Assembly (NCBI RefSeq): GCF_027571405.1
Contig: NZ_CP092968.1
Location: 2,294,001 to 2,358,000 of the forward strand
Length of the DNA stretch: 64,000 nt
Source of the DNA: Methylocystis parvus OBBP
GTDB lineage: Bacteria > Pseudomonadota > Alphaproteobacteria > Rhizobiales > Beijerinckiaceae
Direction: 5' to 3'
Shown here: positions 1-8,568 of the stretch, one piece after another
Numbering within the stretch: position 1 is the stretch's first letter
Layout: every line of letters begins with the position of its first letter
Notes under the pieces: model-generated
What the model saw: the letters and a program-made list of their open reading frames with translations, nothing else
Told to the model about the DNA's origin: nothing
The model's database searches: none
Made by a program: the position numbers and the translations under genes

Positions 1-2339
1 TGATCGAATTGGCTGGGATTGGCGATATAGGGCCACCACACCCATTGAGGCGAAACGATATTGTTCGCAAGCCCCGCCTCCGTGCCGCTGCCCTCGACGA
101 TCGCCTGATAACCGTTGGATAGCTCAGTCGCCGTCGGGTCCCGGCCGAGGGCCGTTTGATACAAGCGCGTGACCATGTCTTCGGCCTGCTGCTTGTCGAC
201 GGTATGGTCGAGCGCGAAAGACGCCGCCGATTGAACGGAATTATTTGTCGCAGCGTGCGCATTTCCGTCGGCAATGTGCTCCGCGTTCTCCGAGATCGCG
301 TTCAGCAAATCCGCGCGTGTAAGCGTCCCTGCATTGAGCTGCTTCACGTAACTTGCCGCTTCCGACGCGGAGGCCGCGCGGCCGAGCGCGTTTGCGTAGA
401 CGCGTTCGACGAATTGCAAATTGCTCAATGCGCCATAGCGCGTCGAAAACTCCGTTGCGTTCATCAGATCATTCGCCAATTGATTGGCGTCGAACGCATT
501 TGTCGATGAATTGATATATTTGCCGATCAGCTCTCTTTCGTCGACGAACATATCGCGATCGAAGGCGGCGTCATAGAGCCGCTCCGCCTTCGACAGATAT
601 TGCTGTAGAGCGTCCGTCTCGATTCGGATCGTTCCAGAGCTATTCTGGCTGGAATAAACATAGGCGTCGATCTTGTTTTCGTCGATCGTATGCGATGAGG
701 AAGCGAGAGAGTTGCCGTGTGAGTCTGTCGAATTCCAGCTATAGCTTCCCGTGCCGTCGCCGAGTTCCGCCCGCCTCTGCGTGACGCCGGCGGAAGTAGT
801 CATCGTCGTGGTCAGGCCGTCGAAGCTCGTAGTCGTCGTCGCTGTCGCGCCGTCCTTGAAGGTCACCGTGCTGACCTTGATCCCGTCGGCGTCTTCGTTG
901 ACGGATATGGTCTTGTCGGTGACCGCGTCGCCGTCGATATCGATCGTCGTCGTCGCCGACTTGCCGTTGGCGCTCGCAGTGAAAACGGATTTTCCCTTCA
1001 AGGAACTGTCGGCATAGAGGTCGGTGACCGTGCGCGTCAGGCTGCCATCGGCGTTCAGCGTCGTGACATCCGTCTCCGTCTCAATGGCGTTGCCCAAGCC
1101 GTTCAGATTGATCTGAGAGGTCTTCGACAGGCCGTTCGCGCTGAAGGTGGTGACGATCCGGTCCCGAAGCGTGCCGTTGGCGTTCAGGTCTGAAAGCGTG
1201 GTGGTCCGGCTGCCGTTGGCGTTGATCTTCTCGACGCTCAACTGGGACCAATCCACGACACCATCACCATTCGTATCGAGCGCTTCGGTCGTCGCCAGCC
1301 CATTGGCGCTTGCGAGCGTGACAATTCTGTCACCAAGCGCGCCGCTGCTTTTGGTTTCCCAAACGACTCGGCTCGTCGCGCCGCTCGCCTCCTGACGGCC
1401 GCTCTCGAAATGATCATAGGCGCCGTCGCCATTCGAGTCGCGCGTCAGATTTTGGCGCAGGCCGTCCAGACTGGTCGCGGCGGCCTCTTTTTGACGCAAG
1501 GAGCCGTCGAGATTCTTGATCGTGATCGTCCCCGCGCTGGCGCCGTCGACGCCAACCGTCGAAATCCCGGTCCGGTCGAAAGTCCCGTCTCCGTTCACAT
1601 CGAGCTGGTAGGTCGTCTTGAGCGTCGACGCGCTGACATCGATGACCGCCTTGTCGAGCAGACCAGATCCCCCAGATCCGACCCCGGAGCCGCCGCCAGG
1701 CAATTGGTCGGTCACGACGCGTGTCGTCGATCCGTCCGCATTATAGGTCGTGACGTCGCTCGACGTCTGGTTGATCGCAGCGGCGCCGTTCGATGCTGTC
1801 CATTGCTTCGAGACCGACAGCCCGTCATCGCTCGTCGTCGTGACGATCCGTTCGGAGATTGTCCCAGAGACTGGGCCCATATACTGCGTGAAGGTGTCGA
1901 CCCGTCCGCCGTCGGCGTTCAGTGTGATGACATCCGTCACCGCCTTGATGACGTCGAGCGATTGATAGGGAACCGGCAACCAATAGCCGACCCATACAAA
2001 ATTATAGTGCGTCGTCAATTCGCTGAAGTCGGTCTGGCTGGAAAGCCCGTCGCCGCTCACCGTCGACATACGTTTGCTCTTCACCGAACCATCCGTCTGA
2101 AGGTTCGACACCGTATCGACCGTGGCGCCGTCCGCCTGAATCTGAACGGCCTCCGTCTGATCGTTCGCGCCGTTGCCGTCGACGTCGCGCGCGATCATCG
2201 TCAGGCGCCGATCCCCGCTTACCGTCGTGACGGTCTTGTCGCGCAGGGAGCCGTTGGCGTTGACGTCGGAGACGGTTCGCGTCGCGCCGCCATCGGCGTT
2301 CAAGGTTGAAACGTCGGTCGTGGTCGTATCCCATTCCAT
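1..2339 (-). CDS. Large repeat-rich secreted protein with DUF4214, 3' end outside window
   Basis: The frame is open from an ATG at 2339 to the window edge, giving 779 codons and no stop. The first 550 or so residues are imperfect repeats of the pattern T-x-x-D/N-A-D/N-G-S-x-x-x-T-V, with many Asp/Asn-Gly turns, as in secreted calcium-binding or adhesin-like proteins. The last 150 visible residues match DUF4214: two units, each with an F/V-x-x-LY/VY core followed by LGR (ALGRAASASEA and ALGRDPTATEL). DUF4214 is known from large secreted and S-layer proteins. An AGGA lies about ten bases before the ATG. The repeats resemble the C-terminal part of the gene at 3206-5809, so the two are paralogues or halves of one ancestral gene. 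Secretion, probably by type I, is inferred. Confidence 0.75.
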   Translation of the reverse strand, partial: MEWDTTTTDVSTLNADGGATRTVSDVNANGSLRDKTVTTVSGDRRLTMIARDVDGNGANDQTEAVQIQADGATVDTVSNLQTDGSVKSKRMSTVSGDGLSSQTDFSELTTHYNFVWVGYWLPVPYQSLDVIKAVTDVITLNADGGRVDTFTQYMGPVSGTISERIVTTTSDDGLSVSKQWTASNGAAAINQTSSDVTTYNADGSTTRVVTDQLPGGGSGVGSGGSGLLDKAVIDVSASTLKTTYQLDVNGDGTFDRTGISTVGVDGASAGTITIKNLDGSLRQKEAAATSLDGLRQNLTRDSNGDGAYDHFESGRQEASGATSRVVWETKSSGALGDRIVTLASANGLATTEALDTNGDGVVDWSQLSVEKINANGSRTTTLSDLNANGTLRDRIVTTFSANGLSKTSQINLNGLGNAIETETDVTTLNADGSLTRTVTDLYADSSLKGKSVFTASANGKSATTTIDIDGDAVTDKTISVNEDADGIKVSTVTFKDGATATTTTSFDGLTTTMTTSAGVTQRRAELGDGTGSYSWNSTDSHGNSLASSSHTIDENKIDAYVYSSQNSSGTIRIETDALQQYLSKAERLYDAAFDRDMFVDERELIGKYINSSTNAFDANQLANDLMNATEFSTRYGALSNLQFVERVYANALGRAASASEAASYVKQLNAGTLTRADLLNAISENAEHIADGNAHAATNNSVQSAASFALDHTVDKQQAEDMVTRLYQTALGRDPTATELSNGYQAIVEGSGTEAGLANNIVSPQWVWWPYIANPSQFD

Positions 2340-2453
2340 CGGGAAATGTCCTAGGAGGACTATAAGAATTTGATAGATAATCAAGAGTGAATGAACCAAA
2401 AGACGGTGAATACGGAGCGTATCTTACCTCAACCATTCCCATCCCCCAACGAG

Positions 2454-2993
2454 TTATTTAGTGATTCCCACGTTAGAATCGCCTGCCCAGATCGGAAGAA
2501 GCGAAATTATAATGGACAAGGCCATCAACTGAGCGTTTAAGCCAAACATCGTAAGGATGCATGTTTTAAGTTCAAAATTTACATCAACCGGCATGCTTGG
2601 AGATAAAACCATAACGCCAATATTTATCATAGTAAATATTGAGGAGATACCAATAAATATCCAAATCAACGGCACGACCGCTTCCCTCACGCCGCTTCCT
2701 TCAAGCCCCCTTTTTACTCTATCGAGCTTAATTCTTAAAGCTAATTCGCGCCTATACGACCAGAATCCCGAAATTGAAATTATTGCATAGACTGAGATGA
2801 GCGCCTCATACGAGCAAAGTTGCCGATAATCCAATACGCCAATATGAATTGACCTAGAAAACAATGGAATCATATCCAAAATACCGATACAAAATAAGTC
2901 AAACATTCCTGTCATCGACAACATCGGAATAAGAATTATGAATAACACCATCGTGCCCTCGAAAAATTTTAACTGAGCAAATTCGTCTTGCAC
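2454..2993 (-). CDS. Small AT-rich integral membrane protein, unknown
   Basis: A 179-aa protein with about four hydrophobic segments (near residues 11-32, 61-80, 104-125 and 146-168) and a short charged loop in the middle. No family is recognised. Base composition is visibly AT-rich compared with the flanking genes, and so is the surrounding non-coding DNA (2340-3200), which suggests recent acquisition. It lies between two paralogous repeat-protein genes in the same orientation. By analogy with polymorphic toxin loci, an immunity or accessory role is possible, but nothing in the sequence proves it. Confidence 0.5.
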   Translation of the reverse strand: MQDEFAQLKFFEGTMVLFIILIPMLSMTGMFDLFCIGILDMIPLFSRSIHIGVLDYRQLCSYEALISVYAIISISGFWSYRRELALRIKLDRVKRGLEGSGVREAVVPLIWIFIGISSIFTMINIGVMVLSPSMPVDVNFELKTCILTMFGLNAQLMALSIIISLLPIWAGDSNVGITK

Positions 2994-3130
2994 TCTAGCG
3001 CCCGCAAACTAGAAATCGATGATCGTACCACAGCAGCAGCTGCCACCTACTCAACGGCACTTCTATATGTATATACGCATTTCAGCACTAGACCTCATGT
3101 TCCACTCCTCGGGCCAATCCACCGAAACTG

Positions 3131-3262
3131 CATTGTAAGAACGCTGCATCTACAGTCAACCTTGTTTCTTGAGATAAACCCCACACCTACTCTAGCCATA
3201 AGTATTCACGCAGCAATTTTCCTGTGAACATTATCATTGCGCGGCAAGGATTGCGTCCAGCT
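3131..3262 (-). repeat. Copy 1 of a shared 3'-end element of the repeat-protein family
   Basis: About 130 bases align, by eye at roughly three quarters identity, with 8110-8243. The shared block covers the last 20 or so codons of the protein family (pattern R-x-W-T-x-x-L-P-x-N-D-N-x-x-R-K-I) plus about 80 bases beyond the stop. In both places it is joined to an upstream repeat unit, but at different points of the coding sequence. Confidence 0.6.
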
Positions 3263-5809
3263 CCGCAGCGACCCATTGGCGTTGGTCACGGTGACCGTTT
3301 CCGTGCGGCTTCCGTCGCCATTGACCGCTGTCGCGTCGACGGCGGTCGTGTCCCATACGGCGTCGCCATTGTCGTCGAAGCGGTCGGTCCGCGTCAGGCC
3401 AATCGCGCTCGTCGCATGGCTGATCTTCGTGATCAGCGCTCCATTGTCGGCGAAATTCGAGATCGTATCGGTCTTCGAGCCGTCCGTCGCCGTGACCAGC
3501 GTCTCCGTCTGCTCGAAGTTTCCGCTCGCGTCCATGTCGCGCTGGATGGTCGTCGTCTTGCCATCGGCGCTGACCGTGGTGACGATCCTGTCGAGATTGA
3601 CGCCGCCCGCGGTCTTGTCGGTCAGCGTCGTCGTCTTCGAGCCGTCGGGATTGGCGACCGTCGTCTCCGTCTGGATGAGGTCGATCACCCCGTCGCCATT
3701 CGCGTCCTGCGACAGCGTGCGCGACTTGCCGTCCGCCGAGGTCGCCGAGATCGTCTCGCTCGCCAGCGAGCCGTCGGGATTATAGGCCTTATTGTCGACC
3801 GTCACCGCGCCGGCGCCGTCCGTGGACGTCGTCGTGCGCAGCGCATGGCCGCCGGCCTCATAGACGAGCGAGACCGACGCCGCCGTTCCCGTCGTCCCGT
3901 TGGTGCGGGTGAAGCTGGTCTGGCCGTCGATCGTCGAGCCGTCGACGAAGGTCTGGCTGGAATTGTCCGCTTTCAGATCGATCGAGGCGACGCCCGCCTG
4001 CGCCAGCGTCTGGACGGTCTGCGTCCCGTTGGCGTTGGTGAGGACCAGCTTGAACTGCGAGAACTTGGCGTCGCCTGAGTCGAGCTTGCCGTTGTGGTTG
4101 GTGTCGAAGACGTCGAGCAGCGCCTGCATGTCGGAGGCGGCCGTCGGGTCCCATTCGGTGAAGACGATCTCGTTCTTCTGGTTGATGAGGCCGTCATTAT
4201 TGGCGTCGAAGGCGAGCACCGCGTCGCCTGCCCCCGCCCAGGCGGTGCGATGCTGATAGCCGTCGCCGGCCATGTCGAAATAAATGTTGGACGAGGTCAG
4301 CGGGTCGATCTCGATCCCGTCGCCGTCAAGGTCGAGGATGACCGGGCCTTGCCAGAGCTCGAACCAATTTCCGGGATTTCGACTGTCCCACCAATCATTT
4401 TCCCAATCCGAAAACAAATCCTGGAACCAAATCTGGTCGAAGCTGACGCCGAAGTCGCCAAAGCCGCCAAAACCGAAATCGCCGAAGCCGGAAAGAAAAT
4501 CGCCAAAGTCGGAGAAGAAGTTGTCAAACGCGCCAAATGCCTCGAAAGTCATCCGAGAACTTGATAGGCTGTCTCCATCCGTCACGCTACGATACTGTCC
4601 GTCGCCTCCCTTTTCGAGGTGCGAGCCGTCGTCCACCTTGTAGAAATATCCGTCCTTTCCTTTCTCGACATGGAAACCCTCCTCCACCTTTGGAGCGGGA
4701 TTTTCAACCTGGACGGCTTGAGCCTTTCCGGCGACGTCGATGGTGGGCAGACGGGTCGAGCCGTCGGCATCTTTGCCGGGATGATACTGCGACGGCGTGA
4801 AGGCGGGGGTTTGGTATTGAATGCCGTAGATCGGCCCCAGCCGCTCGGCCGCAGGGTAGTCGCCATAGTTGAAGGAAATGGAAAAGACGCCATTAGACGC
4901 GTCGCCCCATGAATTCGGCGCGCTGGGAAAGCCGCCCGGATCGAGAAAAGCGGGATCGCGCGCGAAGAAGGGGAGATCCCCCATTTGCAGCGTTGAGAAG
5001 AGCGTGTCGGCAAGCGCGCCCATGCCTGCGTCGCCCAGAAATCCGCCCCCGACGCCACCCAGAAAAGCGCCGACCGGCCCCCCAAGCGCGCCGCCGGCGA
5101 GCGCCCCGCCAATCGCACCGCCCCAGCGGCCGCCAAATTGCGCGCCCGATCTCGCGGCGCCGGCATTGTCGCCCCGCGAAAGCTGCTGAGCGATCTCAAC
5201 GCCCGTCACGGCGATGTCCACGCCCGCTCCGAAAGCTCCCGCCGCTTTGCCAAGGCTGCGGAACAGATTGTTGCGGTTCAGCGCAGCCCAGTCTTGCGCC
5301 AATTGATAGCCGGTCTTGCCAGGCCGCCAGCCTGTCAAAGATCGATAGCCGACCTTGCTTTCGCCCTGGAATTTCTCGCCGCCCAGAATTCCCCATCTAT
5401 ATCCGACAACATCCGCCTGCCGTGCGCCGGTGGTCTCCGACCACGTTTGCAGGCCCCGCCCTTTGTACAGTTCTTCCACCGCCTTTTCGCCGAGACGGCC
5501 CACTTCATAGGCGCTCAGATTTCGATCGTAAGGTGCTAGTTTGTTATCGAGCGAAAGCGTGATACCAGCCTTTCCAATTGTAGTTCGCAAAGAATCGGAA
5601 AACCCCGATTTCTTCGCATATTGACTGTCGAATTGATACCATTGGACCGTCAGCAACGGATTTGCCTGTAGCGTTCCATATCCCAGCGCCCCGAAAAGAT
5701 CGCCGATTCCTTGCGCGCCTCTGGCGCTCAAATCGGCGCGCCGCTCCGGAGGGGCGAAGGCGACGCGCACGCCGAGCCGGGACAGAATGTCGTTGTCGAA
5801 AATAGACAT
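3206..5809 (-). CDS. 867-aa multidomain repeat protein with nuclease-like N-terminus and Ca-binding core
   Basis: Residues 103-152 contain the elements of a PD-(D/E)XK-like core: GEKAVEEL (E108), ADVV (D133) and GESK (E150, K152). Residues about 226-270 form a glycine-zipper stretch, and 435-470 are Gly/Phe/Asp-rich. Residues about 488-502 carry VILDLDGDGIEID, seen in many large secreted calcium-binding proteins, followed by two EF-hand-like Asp loops near 530-550 and 563-585. The remainder is T-x-SADGKT/NANGS-type repeats ending in WTQSLPRNDN. The gene follows a 240-aa gene after a 77-bp gap. The nuclease fold is a suggestion from motif spacing only. It could also be a structural adhesin. 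The role is unknown. Confidence 0.75.
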   Translation of the reverse strand: MSIFDNDILSRLGVRVAFAPPERRADLSARGAQGIGDLFGALGYGTLQANPLLTVQWYQFDSQYAKKSGFSDSLRTTIGKAGITLSLDNKLAPYDRNLSAYEVGRLGEKAVEELYKGRGLQTWSETTGARQADVVGYRWGILGGEKFQGESKVGYRSLTGWRPGKTGYQLAQDWAALNRNNLFRSLGKAAGAFGAGVDIAVTGVEIAQQLSRGDNAGAARSGAQFGGRWGGAIGGALAGGALGGPVGAFLGGVGGGFLGDAGMGALADTLFSTLQMGDLPFFARDPAFLDPGGFPSAPNSWGDASNGVFSISFNYGDYPAAERLGPIYGIQYQTPAFTPSQYHPGKDADGSTRLPTIDVAGKAQAVQVENPAPKVEEGFHVEKGKDGYFYKVDDGSHLEKGGDGQYRSVTDGDSLSSSRMTFEAFGAFDNFFSDFGDFLSGFGDFGFGGFGDFGVSFDQIWFQDLFSDWENDWWDSRNPGNWFELWQGPVILDLDGDGIEIDPLTSSNIYFDMAGDGYQHRTAWAGAGDAVLAFDANNDGLINQKNEIVFTEWDPTAASDMQALLDVFDTNHNGKLDSGDAKFSQFKLVLTNANGTQTVQTLAQAGVASIDLKADNSSQTFVDGSTIDGQTSFTRTNGTTGTAASVSLVYEAGGHALRTTTSTDGAGAVTVDNKAYNPDGSLASETISATSADGKSRTLSQDANGDGVIDLIQTETTVANPDGSKTTTLTDKTAGGVNLDRIVTTVSADGKTTTIQRDMDASGNFEQTETLVTATDGSKTDTISNFADNGALITKISHATSAIGLTRTDRFDDNGDAVWDTTAVDATAVNGDGSRTETVTVTNANGSLRSWTQSLPRNDNVHRKIAA

Positions 5810-6617
5810 GGCGCTTCCTTTTTCTTTGTGTCGTCAATCCGTTTTCTACAAGTCTGGAGTCGCGGAATCTGGAGTCACGATCCCCACTATTCCCTCAACA
5901 CCAATTGCGAGTAGGGCGTGGGCGGCTCCGCGTCGGGATCCGCCCAATAGCTCACCCGCCGGACGAACTCATTGTCGTCGCCCCATTGCCGGAAAAAGTC
6001 CTCCGGCCTGCTGCAGGGCAACCATCTGCCTTCAAGGCGCCGTCTGCTGCCTTCGCAGCACATGAATATTTCGTCGGCGATGTAAAGCGGATAGGTATCG
6101 CTATATCCGCGATGATGGGGATGAATCCTAAACAGGCAGGGATGGTAATATCCCATCATGTCGCGCGCGCCGCGTATGCCGTCGCCGACGAATAATCCCC
6201 ATCGCGCATTGGGATTATGCCTGATGATATATTCGCCGGCGAAAACGCTCACGTCATGTACGATATTCATGCCAGCGAAGGCACTGGTCCAGGGCGGATC
6301 ATATCGTTCGAGCGCGTCAATGGCGTCACCACCCGGCGGTATGAGGTAGCCACCATATCGCAGTAACCAAGCATCAAGTAGCGGGAGCCCTTCTGGCGTC
6401 AGCTCCAATGAAACGGCAAACCCGAGAAGAAACCTTCCGAGACATTCCAGCCGCTTGCTTCTCTGGCTCATGAAGAACTCGAAATTCGCCTCTGCTTGCG
6501 CGCGTTTCAGTTTCGCCTTTCCACGAAACGGCGGCGCATATTCCGGATAGTCGCGCAGCGCCTCTTGAAGCCTGCGCTTGTCGCGATAGCGCGTGACGAA
6601 GCCGAACATGACTGGTC
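5739..6617 (-). repeat. Duplicated block, copy 1 (240-aa gene plus start of the large gene)
   Basis: This block is nearly identical at both ends to 7091-7966. It runs from just before the 240-aa gene start to about codon 24 of the large gene. The centre of the 240-aa gene differs strongly between copies, whereas the 5' and 3' thirds and the spacer are almost the same. Confidence 0.85.
5887..6609 (-). CDS. Unknown 240-aa protein, copy B, upstream of the large secreted protein
   Basis: No family is recognised. It has no signal peptide and no membrane segment, and many aromatic and charged residues. Its paralogue at 7239-7958 shares the first 45 or so and last 125 or so residues almost exactly, with a few changes near residue 185, while residues about 50-110 diverge. 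The conserved half includes VHDVSVFAGEY, RWGLFVGDG and a HPHHRGYSDTY stretch. It is the third gene of a tight run (85-aa, 45-aa, 240-aa, 867-aa), so it probably works with the large gene as an immunity protein, chaperone or modifying factor. That role is inferred only from position and from the diversified centre. Confidence 0.65.
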   Translation of the reverse strand: MFGFVTRYRDKRRLQEALRDYPEYAPPFRGKAKLKRAQAEANFEFFMSQRSKRLECLGRFLLGFAVSLELTPEGLPLLDAWLLRYGGYLIPPGGDAIDALERYDPPWTSAFAGMNIVHDVSVFAGEYIIRHNPNARWGLFVGDGIRGARDMMGYYHPCLFRIHPHHRGYSDTYPLYIADEIFMCCEGSRRRLEGRWLPCSRPEDFFRQWGDDNEFVRRVSYWADPDAEPPTPYSQLVLRE

Positions 6618-6753
6618 ATCGCTCAGGTATTGAACGTTTGAAACTCCAATTAAACGCTGTCGCGGGATATTGGACGATCAGAGTCGTCCCGTAGGAGAAT
6701 GACCCGAAAGCGGCGCCGGATACCGCGCCACGCGCAAAATCATAACGGTTCAT
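6616..6753 (-). CDS. 45-aa small ORF, coupled to its neighbours
   Basis: Its ATG overlaps the end of the 85-aa gene (start at 6753, upstream stop at 6740-6742), and its stop lies six bases before the start of the 240-aa gene. The predicted peptide begins MNRYDFARGAVSGAAFGSF and has a Gly/Ala-rich middle. No family is recognised. The tight packing supports translation, but length and lack of homologues known to me keep confidence low. Confidence 0.35.
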   Translation of the reverse strand: MNRYDFARGAVSGAAFGSFSYGTTLIVQYPATAFNWSFKRSIPER

Positions 6754-6997
6754 TGCTGGAGTCTCCAAAAACGATCGGATCGTCGCCGTCAGGCAGTCTT
6801 GAATCGTGCAAAGCTGATTTCGCTACCCGTATCAGAACGTCTTTCTCCGTCGGCGGCCTATCAAGGCGCATATGAGCGTCCTCTCTACTCCCCGCGATCA
6901 GGCCATAGCCGGGCATTAAGACATTACACGCCCAGCCTCGGGGCATGCCGCCCAAATGCGGGCGCATATATCCTTCGATTATCTTTTCTTCCGACAC
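6740..6997 (-). CDS. 85-aa hypothetical protein, GTG start
   Basis: It starts at GTG 6997. The sequence is soluble and fairly acidic, with a GYMRPHLGGMPRGWACN stretch near the start and an amphipathic segment (RPPTEKDVLIRVAKSAL) near residues 46-62. No family is recognised. It heads the run 85-aa, 45-aa, 240-aa and 867-aa. The region between it and the orphan fragment at 7060-7161 is unique to this copy of the locus. Confidence 0.4.
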   Translation of the reverse strand: MSEEKIIEGYMRPHLGGMPRGWACNVLMPGYGLIAGSREDAHMRLDRPPTEKDVLIRVAKSALHDSRLPDGDDPIVFGDSSNEPL

Positions 6998-7059
6998 TCA
7001 TGTCTTATTCAGGCAATCAACGTCTCTACGCGCCAAGCTTAGCAATTCGAGCCCTGCTG

Positions 7060-7161
7060 TCAATCAGGCGCTTTTAAGAATTCTTCGCGGCGCCGCTCCG
7101 GAGGGGCGAAGGCGACGCGCACGCCGAGCCGGGACAGAATGTCGTTGTCGAAAATAGACAT
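7060..7161 (-). pseudogene. Orphan 5' fragment of the 867-aa gene
   Basis: The first 24 codons of the large gene (MSIFDNDILSRLGVRV onward) and its leader are repeated here. The copy then diverges into nine unrelated codons and a stop at 7060-7062. It follows the second 240-aa gene exactly as the full gene follows the first. It is therefore the scar of a tandem duplication that ended just inside the large gene, or of a large gene that was lost. Confidence 0.8.
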
Positions 7162-7966
7162 GGCGCTTCCTTTTTCTTTGTGTCGTCAATCCGTCTTCTA
7201 CAAGCCTGGAGTCGCGGAATCTGGAGTCACGATCCCCACTATTCCCTCAACACCAATTGCGAGTAGGGCGTGGGCGGCTCCGCGTCGGGATCCGCCCAAT
7301 AGCTCACCCGCCGGACGAACTCATTGTCGTCGCCCCATTGCCGGAAAAAGTCCTCCGGCCTGCTGCAGGGCAACCATCTGCCTTCAAGGCGCCGTCTGCT
7401 GCCTTCGCAGCAATGAAATATCTGCTCGCCAAGGTAAAGCTGATAGGTATCGCTATATCCGCGATGATGGGGATGAATCCTAAACAGGCAGGGATGGTAA
7501 TATCCCATCATGTCGCGCGCGCCGCGTATGCCGTCGCCGACGAACAATCCCCATCGCGCATTGTGATTATGCCTGACGATATATTCGCCGGCGAAAACGC
7601 TCACGTCATGCACGATATTCAGGCCAGCGAGATCGCCGGTCCAAGCTGAGTCGTAATATTCAAACGCGTAGATGATATCCTGGACTTGCGGCACAAAATA
7701 GCCGCCGTATCGCAACAGCCAGACATCGAGCGGCGGGAGCGCTTCGCGCTCCAATCTCACGTCGACGCCAAAGCCTGCTAAAAATCTTTTGAAGTGCGCC
7801 AATCTCGTGTTTCGTTGGTCCATGAAGAACTCGAAATTCGCTTCGGCCTGCGCACGTTTCAATTTTCCACCACGAAACGGCGACGTATATTCCGGATAGT
7901 CGCGCAGCGTCTCCTGAAGCCTGCGCTTGTCGCGGTAGCGCGTGACGAAGCCGAACATGACTGATC
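7091..7966 (-). repeat. Duplicated block, copy 2
   Basis: Partner of 5739-6617. Identity is nearly complete over the leader and first 24 codons of the large gene, the intergenic spacer and the last third of the 240-aa gene. It drops in the middle of that gene and is high again over its first 45 codons. Confidence 0.85.
7239..7958 (-). CDS. Unknown 239-aa protein, copy A (paralogue of 5887-6609)
   Basis: It has the same N-terminal start (MFGFVTRYRDKRRLQE) and C-terminal half as the 240-aa protein at 5887-6609. Residues about 50-112 are distinct, and one residue is missing near position 32. The change pattern, concentrated in one block between almost unchanged flanks, suggests gene conversion of the ends or selection for a different middle. 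Downstream lies only a 33-codon remnant of the large gene. Function unknown. Confidence 0.65.
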   Translation of the reverse strand: MFGFVTRYRDKRRLQETLRDYPEYTSPFRGGKLKRAQAEANFEFFMDQRNTRLAHFKRFLAGFGVDVRLEREALPPLDVWLLRYGGYFVPQVQDIIYAFEYYDSAWTGDLAGLNIVHDVSVFAGEYIVRHNHNARWGLFVGDGIRGARDMMGYYHPCLFRIHPHHRGYSDTYQLYLGEQIFHCCEGSRRRLEGRWLPCSRPEDFFRQWGDDNEFVRRVSYWADPDAEPPTPYSQLVLRE

Positions 7967-8109
7967 ATTCACACGAGGCGAGTTGGCCAAACCGCCGCGC
8001 GAATAAGATATTGAGCCTAGCCAAATAATCGCAATTCATTTGCCGCCTCTCAAACGCCGCCTTCAAGGGAGTCTGCAAATTTTCTTCAAGCAACTAGTCT
8101 GTCGACTCT

Positions 8110-8243
8110 GCATTGTAAGAACACGATCCCCACAGTCAAGATTGTTTCTTAAGACAAGTTCCATATTTCCTTTAACCACAAGTATTCACGCAGCAAATTT
8201 TTCTTGCTGCATTGTCATTACACGGCAAGAATTTCGTCCAGCG
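8110..8243 (-). repeat. Copy 2 of the shared 3'-end element
   Basis: It aligns with 3131-3262, including the codons for RWTKFLPCNDNAARKI, the stop region and about 80 bases downstream. Here it follows a piece of the calcium-binding region instead of the long repeat region. Confidence 0.6.
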
Positions 8244-8440
8244 CCGCTGCGTCCCGTTGGCGCCGGTGACGACCAGCCTGAACTGCGAGAATTTCGCGTC
8301 GCCCGAGTCGAGCTTGCCGTTGTGATTGGTGTCGAAGACGTCGAGCAGCGCCTGCATGTCGGAGGCGGCCGTCGGGGCTCATTTGGTGAAGACGATTTCG
8401 TTCTTCTGGTTGAAGAGCCTGTCATTATTGGCTTCGATTG
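8172..8440 (-). pseudogene. Internally deleted remnant of the large repeat protein
   Basis: In the reading frame from 8357 downward this encodes MQALLDVFDTNHNGKLDSG and the following residues, nearly identical to the EF-hand-like loop of the 867-aa protein (its residues about 560-590). It is then joined to the family C-terminus. DNA similarity to the large gene continues upstream to about 8440 but with a frameshift and base changes. It is most simply the 3' end of a third family member that lost most of its middle and all of its 5' part. Confidence 0.75.
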
Positions 8441-8568
8441 CGGTTCTATGAGCTTTCCTTTCGATGACGTCGCTCCTTTGGGCCAGCAAAATTCGATCTG
8501 CTTTATGGCGAAATTTCCCGACAAACCACCGTGGGACGTCCGGGCATCTTTCTCCATGCGGATTCTAG

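Noticed and set aside
1410..2309. Long + strand frame opposite the repeat protein
   Set aside because: Arg-rich antisense frame caused by the high GC and repeat pattern of the minus-strand gene. No domain and no ribosome site.
3224..4078. Long + strand frame opposite the 867-aa gene
   Set aside because: Mirror frame of the repeat coding sequence.
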